Shown here: positions 12,505-22,004 of the stretch, in pieces | How the letters are laid out: each line of letters opens with the position of its first letter | How positions within the stretch are numbered: the stretch's first letter is position 1 | Origin: Pseudomonas uvaldensis | Lineage (GTDB): Bacteria; Pseudomonadota; Gammaproteobacteria; Pseudomonadales; Pseudomonadaceae | NCBI RefSeq assembly: GCF_021271205.1 | Contig: NZ_JAIWKS010000014.1 | Location: 1-64,000, forward strand | DNA: 64,000 nt | Direction: 5' to 3' | The notes under the pieces: model-generated | What the model was told of the DNA's origin: nothing | The model's input: the letters and a program-made list of their open reading frames with translations, nothing else | Database searches by the model: none | Made by a program: the position numbers and the translations under genes

Positions 12505-14223
12505 ATGCCTGCACTGAAGATCATTCTTCTGTCGACCGCCTTCAACGGCCTGTCCCAACGCGCCTGGCTGGCGCTGCGCGAAGCCGGTCATCGTCCCAGC
12601 GTGGTGCTGTTCACCGATAGCGACTCGGTCTGTCGACAAATCGAAGCAAGCGACGCCGACCTGGTGATCTGCCCGTTTCTCAAGGATCGCGTCCCCGAGC
12701 GGTTGTGGCGCAATCCCCGCCGTCCGGTGGTGATCATTCACCCTGGCATTGTCGGCGATCGCGGCGCCAGCGCTCTGGACTGGGCCATCATGCGGCAAGT
12801 CGAACGCTGGGGCGTGACGGCACTGCAAGCGGTAGAAGAGATGGATGCCGGGCCGGTCTGGGCCACCTGCGAGTTCAACCTGCCCGAGGGTTTGCGCAAG
12901 TCCGAGCTGTACAACGGCCCGGTCAGCGATGCGGCTATCCAGTGTATCCATGAAGTGGTGGAGAAATTCACCAATGGTTTCGCACCGATACCACTGGATT
13001 ACAACCGTCGTGACGTGATCGGCCGTCTGCAACCGAACATGACCCAGGACGACCGGACCTTCAGTTGGCACGACAGCACTGCATTCATCAAACGGTGCAT
13101 CGACGCCGCGGACGGCCAGCCCGGCGTGCTGGCAAGTCTGGCCGGTGACCAGTTCTATCTCTACGACGCCCATGCGGATGTCCGCCGTGGCTTGCCCGGC
13201 ACGCTGCTGGCCGTGCGTGACGATGCGGTGCTGGTGGCGACCGGCGATGCGAGCCTGTGGATCGGTTCCCTGCGTCGCAAGCCACAACCCGGCGAGCAGA
13301 ACTTCAAGCGACCGGCGCGCCACGTACTGGCGGGGCAACTCGACGATGTCCCGGTGCTCGACGGCTCGCTGGCCCGGCATCCCTTCAGCGATGAGGCCTA
13401 CCAACCCATTCGCTACCGGGAATGCGGTCATGTCGGGGAGCTGACGTTCGAGTTCTATAACGGCGCGATGAGCACCGAACAATGCCGACGCCTGGTGGAC
13501 GCACTGCGCTGGGTCAAGTCCAGGGATACTCGGGTCCTGCTGATCCGGGGCGGACGCGGCAGTTTTTCCAACGGTGTGCATTTGAACGTGATCCAGGCTG
13601 CCACCGAACCCGGCCTGGAAGCCTGGGCCAATATCCAGGCCATCGATGACGTCTGCCTGGAGTTGCTGAACGCCCGGCAACTGGTGGTCTGCGGGCTGAC
13701 GGGCAACGCCGGGGCCGGCGGTGTGATGCTGGCCCTGGCCGCCGATATCGTGTTGGCGCGCAGCGACATCGTGCTCAATCCCCACTACGCGACCATGGGT
13801 CTGTACGGCTCCGAATACTGGACCTACAGCCTGCCGCGCGCGGTCGGCCCGGACATGGCCTGGAAGCTCACCCAGGACTGCCTGCCCATCAGCGCACGCC
13901 AGGCGCTGCGCTACGGCATGGTCCAGGAGATTGGCCCACGTTGCCTCGATGAATTCGGCCTTTGGTTGCTGCAACGGGCCAATGGCGCGTGGCTCGATCC
14001 GGCCTATGAAGCCATCCGGACCCGCAAGGCCGAACGGAGCCTGCCGGCGATCCAGGCGTGTCGTGACGGTGAACTCAAGGAAATGCGTCACGACATGGTG
14101 GACAACCGCCGCGGTTTCGCCGAGAAGTGTCGCCACTTCGTCTTCAAGCACAAGGCCTGCCGTACGCCCGAGCGCCTGGTTGCGCCATGGGCGCGGGTGG
14201 CGCAGGTCGAAGCCGTCCAGTGA
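12505..14223 (+). CDS. hoxX: HoxX-like protein (formyltransferase + enoyl-CoA hydratase fold)
   Basis: This 572-residue protein has the HoxX architecture. The N-terminal half is a formyl-tetrahydrofolate-transferase-like domain with H79 in the conserved HPGIVGDRGASALDWAI block. The C-terminal half is an enoyl-CoA hydratase (crotonase) domain with GGRGSFSNGVHLN, GNAGAGGVMLALAADIVLAR and the HoxX-specific MGLYGSEYWTY. Characterised HoxX makes CO from a formyl group, via formyl-CoA, for the active site of [NiFe] hydrogenases under air. No hydrogenase or hyp gene is visible here, so the job in this organism is open. The next gene, a LysR regulator, lies 63 bases downstream on the same strand. An AAGGAAAGAG ribosome site precedes the ATG. 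Confidence 0.87.
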   Translation: MPALKIILLSTAFNGLSQRAWLALREAGHRPSVVLFTDSDSVCRQIEASDADLVICPFLKDRVPERLWRNPRRPVVIIHPGIVGDRGASALDWAIMRQVERWGVTALQAVEEMDAGPVWATCEFNLPEGLRKSELYNGPVSDAAIQCIHEVVEKFTNGFAPIPLDYNRRDVIGRLQPNMTQDDRTFSWHDSTAFIKRCIDAADGQPGVLASLAGDQFYLYDAHADVRRGLPGTLLAVRDDAVLVATGDASLWIGSLRRKPQPGEQNFKRPARHVLAGQLDDVPVLDGSLARHPFSDEAYQPIRYRECGHVGELTFEFYNGAMSTEQCRRLVDALRWVKSRDTRVLLIRGGRGSFSNGVHLNVIQAATEPGLEAWANIQAIDDVCLELLNARQLVVCGLTGNAGAGGVMLALAADIVLARSDIVLNPHYATMGLYGSEYWTYSLPRAVGPDMAWKLTQDCLPISARQALRYGMVQEIGPRCLDEFGLWLLQRANGAWLDPAYEAIRTRKAERSLPAIQACRDGELKEMRHDMVDNRRGFAEKCRHFVFKHKACRTPERLVAPWARVAQVEAVQ

Positions 14224-14286
14224 CTGCCGGTATCGGGGAGGCGAGCCAGCTCTTACAATGCCCGCTTCCCCAGCATCGGCTTGAAC

Positions 14287-15150
14287 ATGGACATCGACCT
14301 CGCCCGCACCTTCTTGGAAATTGTCCGCCACGGCAGCCTCGCCGCCGCGGCTGACAAGCTGCACGTCACCCAAACGGCGATCACCGCCAGGGTCCAGAAG
14401 CTCGAAAGCCAGTTAGGCTGCGCGCTGTTCGTGCGCAATCGCGCCGGCGCACGCTTGACTCCAGACGGCGAGGCCTTCGTCGTCTACGCCAATCAACTTG
14501 TGCAGACCTGGGAAGCGGCCCGTCGGGACTTGCCATTGCCCGAGGGCTATCGCAATGTCCTGCACATCGGCGGCGAGGTCAGCCTGTGCAACCCGTTGAT
14601 GCTCAGTTGGGCCCGGGAACTGCGCCAGAAAATCCCCGGCCACGCCTTGCGGATGGACATCCGCGATGGCGAAAAACTGCTGCAGCAACTGGAATTGGGT
14701 CTGCTGGACGCGGCGGTGGTGTATCAACCCGAGTACTGGCCAAGACTGCAGGTGGAACAATTGCTGGAGGAGAAACTGATCCTGGTGCGCCTGGCCACGT
14801 GCCCCGAGCCCTACGTGTACATCGACTGGAGCAGCGATTTCCGTCGCCAGCACGACACGGCCTTGCCGGACAAAGCCAAGGCCGCCGTGACCTTCAACCT
14901 GGGCCCACTGGCCCTTCAATACATCCTGGAAAACGGTGGCAGCGGCTACTTCCGCACGCGCGTCGTGCAAAGCTACCTGGACAGCGGAATTCTCGAACGG
15001 GTACCCAAGGCACCTGAATTCAACTACCCCACTTACCTGGTTTATTCCCGGGATCGGGATTCAGCGGCCTTGCAACAGGCGTTCGAAGTGCTGCGAGCCA
15101 TCATCAGGAGCGGCAGCGACTGGTCCCAGCGCTGGGACCCGTTGAGCTGA
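14287..15150 (+). CDS. LysR family transcriptional regulator
   Basis: A 287-residue LysR-type regulator. The winged-helix DNA-binding domain occupies the first 60 residues (ARTFLEIVRHGSLAAAADKLHVTQTAITARVQKLESQLG) and an effector-binding domain follows. It lies directly downstream of the hoxX homologue, in the same direction, so it may be co-transcribed and may control that gene; this is inference. The start chosen is the ATG at 14287; a TTG two codons earlier is possible. A short GC-rich hairpin without a T-run lies after the stop. Confidence 0.92.
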   Translation: MDIDLARTFLEIVRHGSLAAAADKLHVTQTAITARVQKLESQLGCALFVRNRAGARLTPDGEAFVVYANQLVQTWEAARRDLPLPEGYRNVLHIGGEVSLCNPLMLSWARELRQKIPGHALRMDIRDGEKLLQQLELGLLDAAVVYQPEYWPRLQVEQLLEEKLILVRLATCPEPYVYIDWSSDFRRQHDTALPDKAKAAVTFNLGPLALQYILENGGSGYFRTRVVQSYLDSGILERVPKAPEFNYPTYLVYSRDRDSAALQQAFEVLRAIIRSGSDWSQRWDPLS

Positions 15151-15214
15151 TCGCCCCTGGAAAAACCGTTGAAAGGGCCGCTCGCGGCCCTGTGGGATGA
15201 CCCTCGCCACCCGT

Positions 15215-15451
15215 TTATTTCTTCAGGTGCAGCACGATTTGGTCCTTGATCATCAACCGCTCCTTCTTGAGTGTCTCCAGGGCAGCGTCAGGCATTCCCG
15301 CGGATGTCGGCTTCTCGGCCTCTACGACCTCGGCATCGAGTTGGGAGTATTTTTGGAGTAATGAATCCAGTCTTGGATTCTCGCTGCGCTTTTGCTGGAT
15401 CTCGTCCTTGGTGAAGTTGAGATCCTGGGACAAATCATGGGGCACCGGCAT
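15215..15451 (-). CDS. DUF465 (YdcH-like) small protein
   Basis: A 78-residue, highly charged helical protein of the DUF465/YdcH family, recognised from the L-x-x-KYSQLDAEVVEAE and ALETLKKERLMIKDQI segments. The function is unknown. AAAGGAGGTG lies a few bases before the ATG at 15451, a near-ideal ribosome site that decides the start over the longer reading to 15481. It is convergent with the LysR gene. Confidence 0.88.
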   Translation of the reverse strand: MPVPHDLSQDLNFTKDEIQQKRSENPRLDSLLQKYSQLDAEVVEAEKPTSAGMPDAALETLKKERLMIKDQIVLHLKK

Positions 15452-15642
15452 GGAACACCTCCTTTGGTGGTTCGGTGGCAAGCACCTTGACGGGGCTCGT
15501 CAATTATCAGGATGGCCTCGCCAACGGGGTTCTGTCGACCGTCAATCCGACCAGCGGTGACCGTTCGTCGTACCGCAGCGCTTTCCAATCAAACCTTTGC
15601 CCGCACGCCGTCCTCCATTGAACAGTGATACCAAGAATCACG

Positions 15643-15668
15643 CGTACAAACTGTTCGTACAACCTGTA
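15643..15668 (+). promoter_or_regulatory. Tandem 13-bp repeat before the DUF4142 gene
   Basis: Two adjacent copies of CGTACAA(A/C)CTGT(T/A), matching at 11 of 13 positions, end 13 bases before the ATG at 15682. They could be an operator. No regulator is assigned. Confidence 0.35.
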
Positions 15669-15681
15669 TGGAGATTGACCA

Positions 15682-16203
15682 ATGGACGGAATTACCCTGC
15701 GCCGACTCGGCCTGGCAGTAGCCCTGAGTACCAGCATGGGCATGGCTTGGGCCGCGAGTTCCAACGACTTCGTCGACGACGCCGCGGTCGGTGGCATTGC
15801 GGAAATCGAAACCAGCAAATTGGCCCTGGAAAAAAGCGCCTCGGCGGATGTGAAAGCATTTGCCAACACAATGATCACCGACCACACCAAGGCCAACCAG
15901 GAACTGATGTCGCTGGCCAAACAACACGACATCGAAGTACCGGACGAAACCACGCTGATGAAGAAGGCCAAGGCCAAGATCCTCGAAGTACGCGACGAAT
16001 CCTTCGATGCCGCCTATGCGAACAATCAGGTCAAGGCCCACGAAGAAACCATCGCCTTGTTCAAGAAAGAAGCCGAGACCGTGACGGACGACAAGAAAGC
16101 GGGCAACACCGAGCTCAAGGCGTTCGCTCAGAAGATGTTGCCGCACCTGCAAGAACATTTGGAAATGGCCAAGAAACTCCAGGCCGCTCATCCCAGCAAA
16201 TAA
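15682..16203 (+). CDS. DUF4142 exported ferritin-like protein
   Basis: A 173-residue exported protein. A signal peptide of about 24 residues (ending MGMAWA) is followed by one DUF4142 domain, a four-helix ferritin-like fold (SASADVKAFANTMITDHTKANQEL ... AFAQKMLPHLQEHLEMAKKL). Family members are periplasmic and often found with stress genes; the activity is unknown. GGAGAT precedes the ATG. A strong terminator follows the stop, shared with the convergent neighbour. Confidence 0.9.
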   Translation: MDGITLRRLGLAVALSTSMGMAWAASSNDFVDDAAVGGIAEIETSKLALEKSASADVKAFANTMITDHTKANQELMSLAKQHDIEVPDETTLMKKAKAKILEVRDESFDAAYANNQVKAHEETIALFKKEAETVTDDKKAGNTELKAFAQKMLPHLQEHLEMAKKLQAAHPSK

Positions 16204-16227
16204 CGTTTTGCTACCTGCATCGTGAGT

Positions 16228-16262
16228 AAAAAAGGGTCGTCCCAGGAGGACGACCCTTTTTG
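16228..16262. terminator. Bidirectional terminator
   Basis: GGGTCGTCC and GGACGACCC form a 9-bp stem around a 5-base loop, flanked by an A-run on the left and a T-run on the right. It lies between the convergent DUF4142 gene and the small minus-strand gene. Confidence 0.92.
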
Positions 16263-16272
16263 CGTGATGCCA

Positions 16273-16542
16273 TCAACCGCCGTCGGTGTCGATATCGGCG
16301 TCGGTACTGTCACCCGATTTCGGCCGGTCTGGATCGGGCTTGAAGCCCGGGCTGAAGGTATTGTCGTTCTCGTGGTGATGTTGTTTCTGATCGACCTCCT
16401 CGGCAGCGCTCTGCGCCTGGTCCGCTCCCGCCGGGCCGACCGGACTGGCACCCGGCACCTGGGGATCGATAGCCGGGTCGTTACGCGGTGATGAGGTCTG
16501 CGTCTGACCTTGATGCTGAGTGTTTGCAGGCTTGTCGTTCAT
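16273..16542 (-). CDS. Small hydrophilic hypothetical protein
   Basis: An 89-residue polar protein rich in Q, D, P and S with a QKQHHHEND cluster and no predicted fold, signal or membrane segment; it looks intrinsically disordered. An AGAGGTG ribosome site and ATG at 16542 support it as a real gene, as does the bidirectional terminator directly after its stop. I do not recognise the family. Such small polar proteins are common among Pseudomonas stress genes, but that is only suggestive. Confidence 0.65.
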   Translation of the reverse strand: MNDKPANTQHQGQTQTSSPRNDPAIDPQVPGASPVGPAGADQAQSAAEEVDQKQHHHENDNTFSPGFKPDPDRPKSGDSTDADIDTDGG

Positions 16543-16649
16543 GGACACCTCTTCCCGACAGGGGCTCTTGACAGGGGCCGGCGCGATGACCGGCCTTGAT
16601 CATTCGAAGGGAGCCTTGCAGCTTCGGTTCCATTTGTTTGAGCCCGCGA

Positions 16650-18761
16650 TCAGCCGTTGAGCACCGCCCTGACCATCTGCGTCAGGGCGTCCGGCCCGTA
16701 GGGTTTGCTCAGCAGATGAGTGTCCGGGCTCAACTGGTGGTTGCGGGAGATGATGTCCCGGGTGTAACCCGAGGTGAACAGCACCGGTACCGGCGGGGTC
16801 TGTACCTTCGCCCACGCCTCCAGGTCCGAACTCTTGATCAGACCGGGCATGACCACGTCAGTAAAAATCAGGTCCACCGAGGCGCCTTCGAGCAGCAACT
16901 TCATGGCCACGTCGGCGTTGGGGGCCGTGATGGTTCGATAACCCGCCTGTTCCAGCAGCTCTACCGATGCACCACGCACGTCGTCGTTGTCCTCCACCAC
17001 CAGGATCGTCTCATGCTTGCCAGGTGCCAGTGGGTGACAGTGTATTTGTTCCCCGGTTTCTGGCTTGTGGCTGCGGGGGAAATACATCTGCGCCCGCGTG
17101 CCCTCGCCTACGTCGCTGGTTATCTCGATATGACCGCCGCTCTGCTTGACGAACCCGAACACCATGCTCAGTCCCAGGCCGGTACCCTGGCCGTCGGTCT
17201 TGGTGGTGAAAAACGGTTCGAACACTTGATTCAGTACATCGGGCGGCATGCCTGCGCCGCTATCGATCACCGACAGTCGCACATAATCACCTGCCGGGAT
17301 GCCCTTGCCGGCACAGTCCGACTCATCGAGCACGATGTTCTCGCCGACCATGCGGATGGTGCCCTCGCCGCCCATGGCATCGCGGGCGTTGATCGCCAGG
17401 TTCAACAGCGCGTTTTCCAACTGATTGCGATCCACGTGGATGCACCAGGGATCGTCGGGCAAGGTCACTTCGATCCGGATGGTCTCGCCCAAGGCCCGCT
17501 GCAGCAATTCGACCAGACCATCGAAAATGCGCCACGGGTTGTAGACCATCGGCGACAACGGCTGGCGACGAGCGAACGCCAACAGTTGCGAGGACAACTT
17601 GGCGCCCCGCTCCACGGCTTCAATGGAAGCACTGACCCGCCGCTGCACGTTACGGTTGTCCGGTTCGTGGCGCGCCAGCAAATGCAGGTTGCCGGCGATC
17701 ACTTGCAACAGGTTGTTGAAGTCATGGGCCACGCCGCCGGTGAGCCCGCCAATGGCTTCCAGTTTCTGCGATTGACGCAACTGCTCCTCGGCCGCCAACC
17801 GCGCCTGGACCTCATCGGCTACCCGTTGCTCCAGGTCTCGGGTAAACCTGAGCAGCGACGCTTCGGCAGTCTTGCGCTCGTTGATGTCGATCAGCACGCC
17901 AGGGAAACGCAAGGGCCTGCCCGCCGCATCGAACTCGCACCGGCCACTGGCTTGTACCCATAGATCGTCATCCCCAGATCGACGAACCCGATACTCGGCA
18001 TTGAAAGGGCCGCCCGTGCGCAAGGTCAGCTCGATCCGTTGGTTGAGCTCATTCAGGTCGTCGGGATGAATGCGCTGGCGGGCGACCTCGATGGGCAGCG
18101 CATCCAGCGACGTGTCCGGCGGGTAGTTGAAGGTACGGGCGAAACGCTCATCGCCCGACAGCGTATCGGATTGGATGTCCCAGACGAACGAACCCAGCAA
18201 AGGCCCGGCGGAAAGGGCCAACTGAATACGCTCGTTGACGGCACGATAACTGCGCTCCGCCTCCTGGCGCGCTCGCTCGGACAAAACCAGTCCGGTGGTT
18301 TCCACGACAATCGCCAGCACACCGGCCGGGGCCTGGTCATCGTCGGGCACGGGGCTGTAGAACAGGTCCATCCACACATCTTCGGGCTTGCCATTGCGCA
18401 GCAGCACCAGCTCCTTGCTGCGATAGGACAGAGTGCCACCGGCCAGGCAGACGTCCAACACGTGACGGTTGAACTCGGCCACCTCCGGCCAACCCAGTTC
18501 CACCGCGCATCCCAACAGATAGGGGTGACGCCCGCCGGCAAACTCGGCGTAGGCGTCGTTGTAAATCATGAAGCCCTGGCGCCCCCACAACATGACCATC
18601 GGCAAGGGCGAAGCCAGCAACATCTGGACGGCACTGCGAAGGCTGGCGGACCAGTGTTCGATAGCGCCCAGTTCAGTCTGGCTCCAATCGTACGAGCGGA
18701 TACGCCGGGCCATTTCACCGCCCCAACCGGGACACCCGTGGTGTTGGGATAAGAACTGCAT
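16650..18761 (-). CDS. Hybrid sensor histidine kinase/response regulator with PAS domains
   Basis: A 703-residue cytoplasmic hybrid kinase with no transmembrane segment. Order: two PAS-type sensor modules (about residues 35-150 and 165-300, the second with NAEYRVRRSGDDDLWVQASGR), a coiled linker, and HisKA with phospho-acceptor H346 in GGVAHDFNN. Then come a HATPase_c domain (N-box NLAINARDAM, DSGAGMP, FEPFFTTK, GQGTGLGLS) and a C-terminal receiver with phospho-acceptor D635 in FTDVVMPG. The layout is common in Pseudomonas soluble hybrid kinases. There is no partner regulator beside it, so it is an orphan. The signal is unknown; the PAS domains could bind a small ligand or cofactor. Confidence 0.92.
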   Translation of the reverse strand: MQFLSQHHGCPGWGGEMARRIRSYDWSQTELGAIEHWSASLRSAVQMLLASPLPMVMLWGRQGFMIYNDAYAEFAGGRHPYLLGCAVELGWPEVAEFNRHVLDVCLAGGTLSYRSKELVLLRNGKPEDVWMDLFYSPVPDDDQAPAGVLAIVVETTGLVLSERARQEAERSYRAVNERIQLALSAGPLLGSFVWDIQSDTLSGDERFARTFNYPPDTSLDALPIEVARQRIHPDDLNELNQRIELTLRTGGPFNAEYRVRRSGDDDLWVQASGRCEFDAAGRPLRFPGVLIDINERKTAEASLLRFTRDLEQRVADEVQARLAAEEQLRQSQKLEAIGGLTGGVAHDFNNLLQVIAGNLHLLARHEPDNRNVQRRVSASIEAVERGAKLSSQLLAFARRQPLSPMVYNPWRIFDGLVELLQRALGETIRIEVTLPDDPWCIHVDRNQLENALLNLAINARDAMGGEGTIRMVGENIVLDESDCAGKGIPAGDYVRLSVIDSGAGMPPDVLNQVFEPFFTTKTDGQGTGLGLSMVFGFVKQSGGHIEITSDVGEGTRAQMYFPRSHKPETGEQIHCHPLAPGKHETILVVEDNDDVRGASVELLEQAGYRTITAPNADVAMKLLLEGASVDLIFTDVVMPGLIKSSDLEAWAKVQTPPVPVLFTSGYTRDIISRNHQLSPDTHLLSKPYGPDALTQMVRAVLNG

Positions 18762-18929
18762 GGGTCGACTCTGAACCTCGAATACCTGCCGGGAAATCGG
18801 CTTGCGAACTTCTTGTGTTCAGAGCTTCGAGCATGGGGTTGGCGTTTGGTTTCATGTTCAAGCCATGGCGATGGCAGTAAAGTCAGAATCCATGGGCACA
18901 GACACACCGCCATCGCGAGCAGGCTTGGG

Positions 18930-21900
18930 TCAACGAAAATCGCGACTGCGTACGTTGATGCCTGCCAACAGCCCGGTCAGGTCGCTCAAGCGTCCGGCGA
19001 TCAGGTGGCGCACTTCGCCGACGCTTTCCCAGCGTCCATCGACCCTGAGCAATTGCGACCCCACCAGGATTTTGCGTTGGCGCTCGGCCAGGTCGCGCCA
19101 GACCACCACGTTGAGGTTGCCGAATTCATCCTCCAGAGTGACGAAAGTCACGCCGCTGGCCGTGCCGGGGCGCTGGCGGCCGGTGACCAGACCGGCGACG
19201 CTGACGTTGCGTCCATGTTCCACGTCCTGCAATTCCCGCGAACTGCGACAACGCCGGGCGCGCAGTTCAGGACGCAGCAGGGCCAGCGGATGGGGGCCCA
19301 GTGTCGTACCGAGCGTGACGTAATCGGCGAACAGATTTTCGCCGACCGACGGTTTGGGCAGCATCACAGGCGGCTCTTCCTGGCTGGGCAAACCGGCGAA
19401 CAGGCCCAATTGTTTTCGCACCCCGGCCACCTCCCAGCGGGCGCGATGACGATCCCCCGCCAGGCCGCGCAAGGCACCGGCATCGGCCAATTGTTCCAAG
19501 GCCCGTGCATCGAGTTGCGCACGCTCGCCCAGGTCAGCCACGTCATGGAAAACCCGTTGCCGACGTGCCACTTCGATGCGCCGGGCATCGTCCTCGCGAA
19601 AACCCTTGATCAGCCGCAAGCCCATGCGGATCGCCGGTTGCCGGCCTTCCAGGGGCTCCAGACTGCAATCCCAGTCACTGGCGCGCACATCCACCGGACG
19701 GATCTGCAATCGATGCCGGCGGGCATCCTGCAGGATCTGGTCCGGGCTGTAGAAACCCATGGGCCAGCTATTGATCAGGGCACAGGCGAACGCCGCCGGT
19801 TCGTGGCATTTGAGCCAACTGCTGACGTAGGTCAACAAGGCGAAACTGGCGGCGTGGGACTCGGGAAAACCGTAATTGCCGAAGCCCTTGATCTGCTCGA
19901 AGAGTTGCGCGGCATATTCAGGGCTGTAGCCGTTTTTACGCATTCTGTCGGCCAGACGTTCCCGATGAGGCTCAAGACCACCGTGGCGCTTCCAGGCAGC
20001 CATGGAACGGCGCAACTGATCTGCTTCGCCGGGCGTGTAATCGGCAGCAACGATGGCGATCTGCATGACCTGCTCTTGGAACAGCGGGATACCCAAGGTG
20101 CGCTCAAGCACCTCTTCCAATTCTGGCGAAGGGTAGATGACAGCCTCCTCCCCGTTTCGCCGTTTCAAGTACGGATGCACCATTCCGCCCTGGATCGGGC
20201 CTGGCCGAACGATAGCCACCTCGATCACCAGGTCGTAATACTTGCTGGGCCTGAGCCGAGGCAACATGGCCATCTGCGCCCGTGACTCGATCTGGAACAC
20301 ACCGATGGTGTCGGCGCGGCTGATCATCTCGTAGGTGGCCGCATCGTCACGGGGCAAATCCGCCAGGGTGTAGCGCTGCCCCCGATAGCGCTCGATCAGG
20401 TCGAAACAACGGCGGATCGCACTGAGCATGCCCAACGCCAGGATGTCCACCTTGAGCAGCCCGACCGCATCCAGGTCATCCTTGTCCCACTGGATGATGG
20501 TGCGCTCGGCCATGGCAGCGTTTTCCACCGGGACCAGGGTGTCCAGGGGTTGTTCGCTGATCACGAAGCCACCGGGGTGTTGGGACAGGTGGCGGGGAAA
20601 GCCGATCAGTTGTTGGGTCAGGCTCAGCACCCGGCGTAACACTGGGCTGTCCGTGTCGAAACCACCCTCACGCAACCGATCCAGCGGCGGAGCTTCGTCG
20701 CTCCAGCGGCCGCAACAATCGGCCAGGGCGTTGACCTGATCCGGCGGCAGGCCCAGGGCCTTGGCGACGTCCCGCACCGCACCGGCCCCGTGGTAACTGC
20801 TGACCACCGCCGTCAATGCCGCACGGTGACGACCGTAGCGCTGGAAGACGTACTGCAACACTTCTTCGCGGCGCTCATGTTCGAAATCGACGTCGATGTC
20901 CGGCGGCTCGTTGCGCTCCCGGGACAGGAATCGCTCGAACAACAGGTTGGTCTGGCTCGGGTCGATTTCGGTGATACCCAGGGCATAACACACCGCCGAG
21001 TTGGCCGCAGAACCACGTCCCTGGCAAAGGATGTTCTGCTTGCGAGCGAAGCTGACGATGTCCTGTACGGTGAGGAAATAGCTGTCGTAGCCCAGTTCGG
21101 CAATCAACGCCAGTTCGTTGTCGATCTGCCGCCGGACCTTGTCTTCCACACGTCCTTTCCAGCGTTCACGGATGCCATGTTCAGTCAGCTCTCTCAGCCA
21201 GGACGCCGGATCATGCCCTTGCGGCACCAGTTCACGAGGATATTGATAACGCAACTGGCCGAGGTCGAAGGTACAACGCCGAGCGATGTCTAGGGTCTCG
21301 TCGAGCAATGCGCGAGGGTAGAGATCGGCCAGGGCCTGGAGACTGCGCAAGTGCCGCTCGCCGTTGGGGTGCAGACGCTGGCCGGCCTCGGCCACCGTGA
21401 CGTGGTGGCGGATGGCGGTCATGGTGTCCTGCAAGGCGCGACGTCCACGTACGTGCATGTGCACGTCGCCCGTCGCCACGGCGGGAAGCCCAAGGTGCTC
21501 GGCCAGCGCCAGCAGGTCGGTCAGGCGACGCCGGTCGTCCTGCCCGCAATGCAATTGAACGGACAACCACAAGCGCCCGGCAAAAATCGATTGGAGCCAA
21601 CGCCCCTGCTCCTCGGCGCTCTCGTCAGGCACCCACAGCACCAGCAGCCCCGGCAAGGGTTCATCGAAATCCTCCCGCACGATGCGATAACGGCCCTTCT
21701 CGCTGCGACGCCGGGCGCGGGTGATCAACCGGCACAGGGCTTGATAGCCCTCCAGGTTTTCCACCAGCAACACCAGTTTCGGACCGTCCTCGATCTGGAT
21801 CTCACTGCCGACGATCAAGTGCAGTTTCAGTTCCCTGGCCGCCTGCCACGCCCGGACGATCCCGGCCAACGTGCATTCGTCGGTGATCGCCAGGGCCCGA

Positions 21901-22004
21901 TAGCCCTGTTGACTGGCCCTCCGGCACAGCTCCAGCGCACTGGAGGCACCGCGCTGGAAACTGAAGTTGGACAGGCAATGCAGCTCGGCATATTCGACGC
22001 TCAT
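18930..22004 (-). CDS. dnaE2: Error-prone DNA polymerase DnaE2 (ImuC)
   Basis: DnaE2 is the C-family polymerase of the SOS mutasome that copies past DNA damage together with ImuA and ImuB. The 1024-residue protein has an N-terminal PHP domain (ELHCLSNFSFQRGASS, ITDEC), the palm with the catalytic aspartates in PPDIDVDFEHERREE, fingers and an OB domain near the end. It is shorter than replicative DnaE and lacks its C-terminal beta/tau-binding part, as the family does. The start at 22004 overlaps the imuB stop (ATGA), so translation is coupled. It is the last gene of the lexA2-imuA-imuB-dnaE2 operon. Confidence 0.96.
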   Translation of the reverse strand: MSVEYAELHCLSNFSFQRGASSALELCRRASQQGYRALAITDECTLAGIVRAWQAARELKLHLIVGSEIQIEDGPKLVLLVENLEGYQALCRLITRARRRSEKGRYRIVREDFDEPLPGLLVLWVPDESAEEQGRWLQSIFAGRLWLSVQLHCGQDDRRRLTDLLALAEHLGLPAVATGDVHMHVRGRRALQDTMTAIRHHVTVAEAGQRLHPNGERHLRSLQALADLYPRALLDETLDIARRCTFDLGQLRYQYPRELVPQGHDPASWLRELTEHGIRERWKGRVEDKVRRQIDNELALIAELGYDSYFLTVQDIVSFARKQNILCQGRGSAANSAVCYALGITEIDPSQTNLLFERFLSRERNEPPDIDVDFEHERREEVLQYVFQRYGRHRAALTAVVSSYHGAGAVRDVAKALGLPPDQVNALADCCGRWSDEAPPLDRLREGGFDTDSPVLRRVLSLTQQLIGFPRHLSQHPGGFVISEQPLDTLVPVENAAMAERTIIQWDKDDLDAVGLLKVDILALGMLSAIRRCFDLIERYRGQRYTLADLPRDDAATYEMISRADTIGVFQIESRAQMAMLPRLRPSKYYDLVIEVAIVRPGPIQGGMVHPYLKRRNGEEAVIYPSPELEEVLERTLGIPLFQEQVMQIAIVAADYTPGEADQLRRSMAAWKRHGGLEPHRERLADRMRKNGYSPEYAAQLFEQIKGFGNYGFPESHAASFALLTYVSSWLKCHEPAAFACALINSWPMGFYSPDQILQDARRHRLQIRPVDVRASDWDCSLEPLEGRQPAIRMGLRLIKGFREDDARRIEVARRQRVFHDVADLGERAQLDARALEQLADAGALRGLAGDRHRARWEVAGVRKQLGLFAGLPSQEEPPVMLPKPSVGENLFADYVTLGTTLGPHPLALLRPELRARRCRSSRELQDVEHGRNVSVAGLVTGRQRPGTASGVTFVTLEDEFGNLNVVVWRDLAERQRKILVGSQLLRVDGRWESVGEVRHLIAGRLSDLTGLLAGINVRSRDFR

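Noticed and set aside
12484..14373. Long minus-strand frame opposite hoxX
   Set aside because: Antisense shadow; hoxX on the plus strand has all its family motifs.
15175..15190. GGGCCG/CGGCCC hairpin after the LysR gene as a terminator
   Set aside because: Short stem with a 4-base loop but no T-run; not enough to call.
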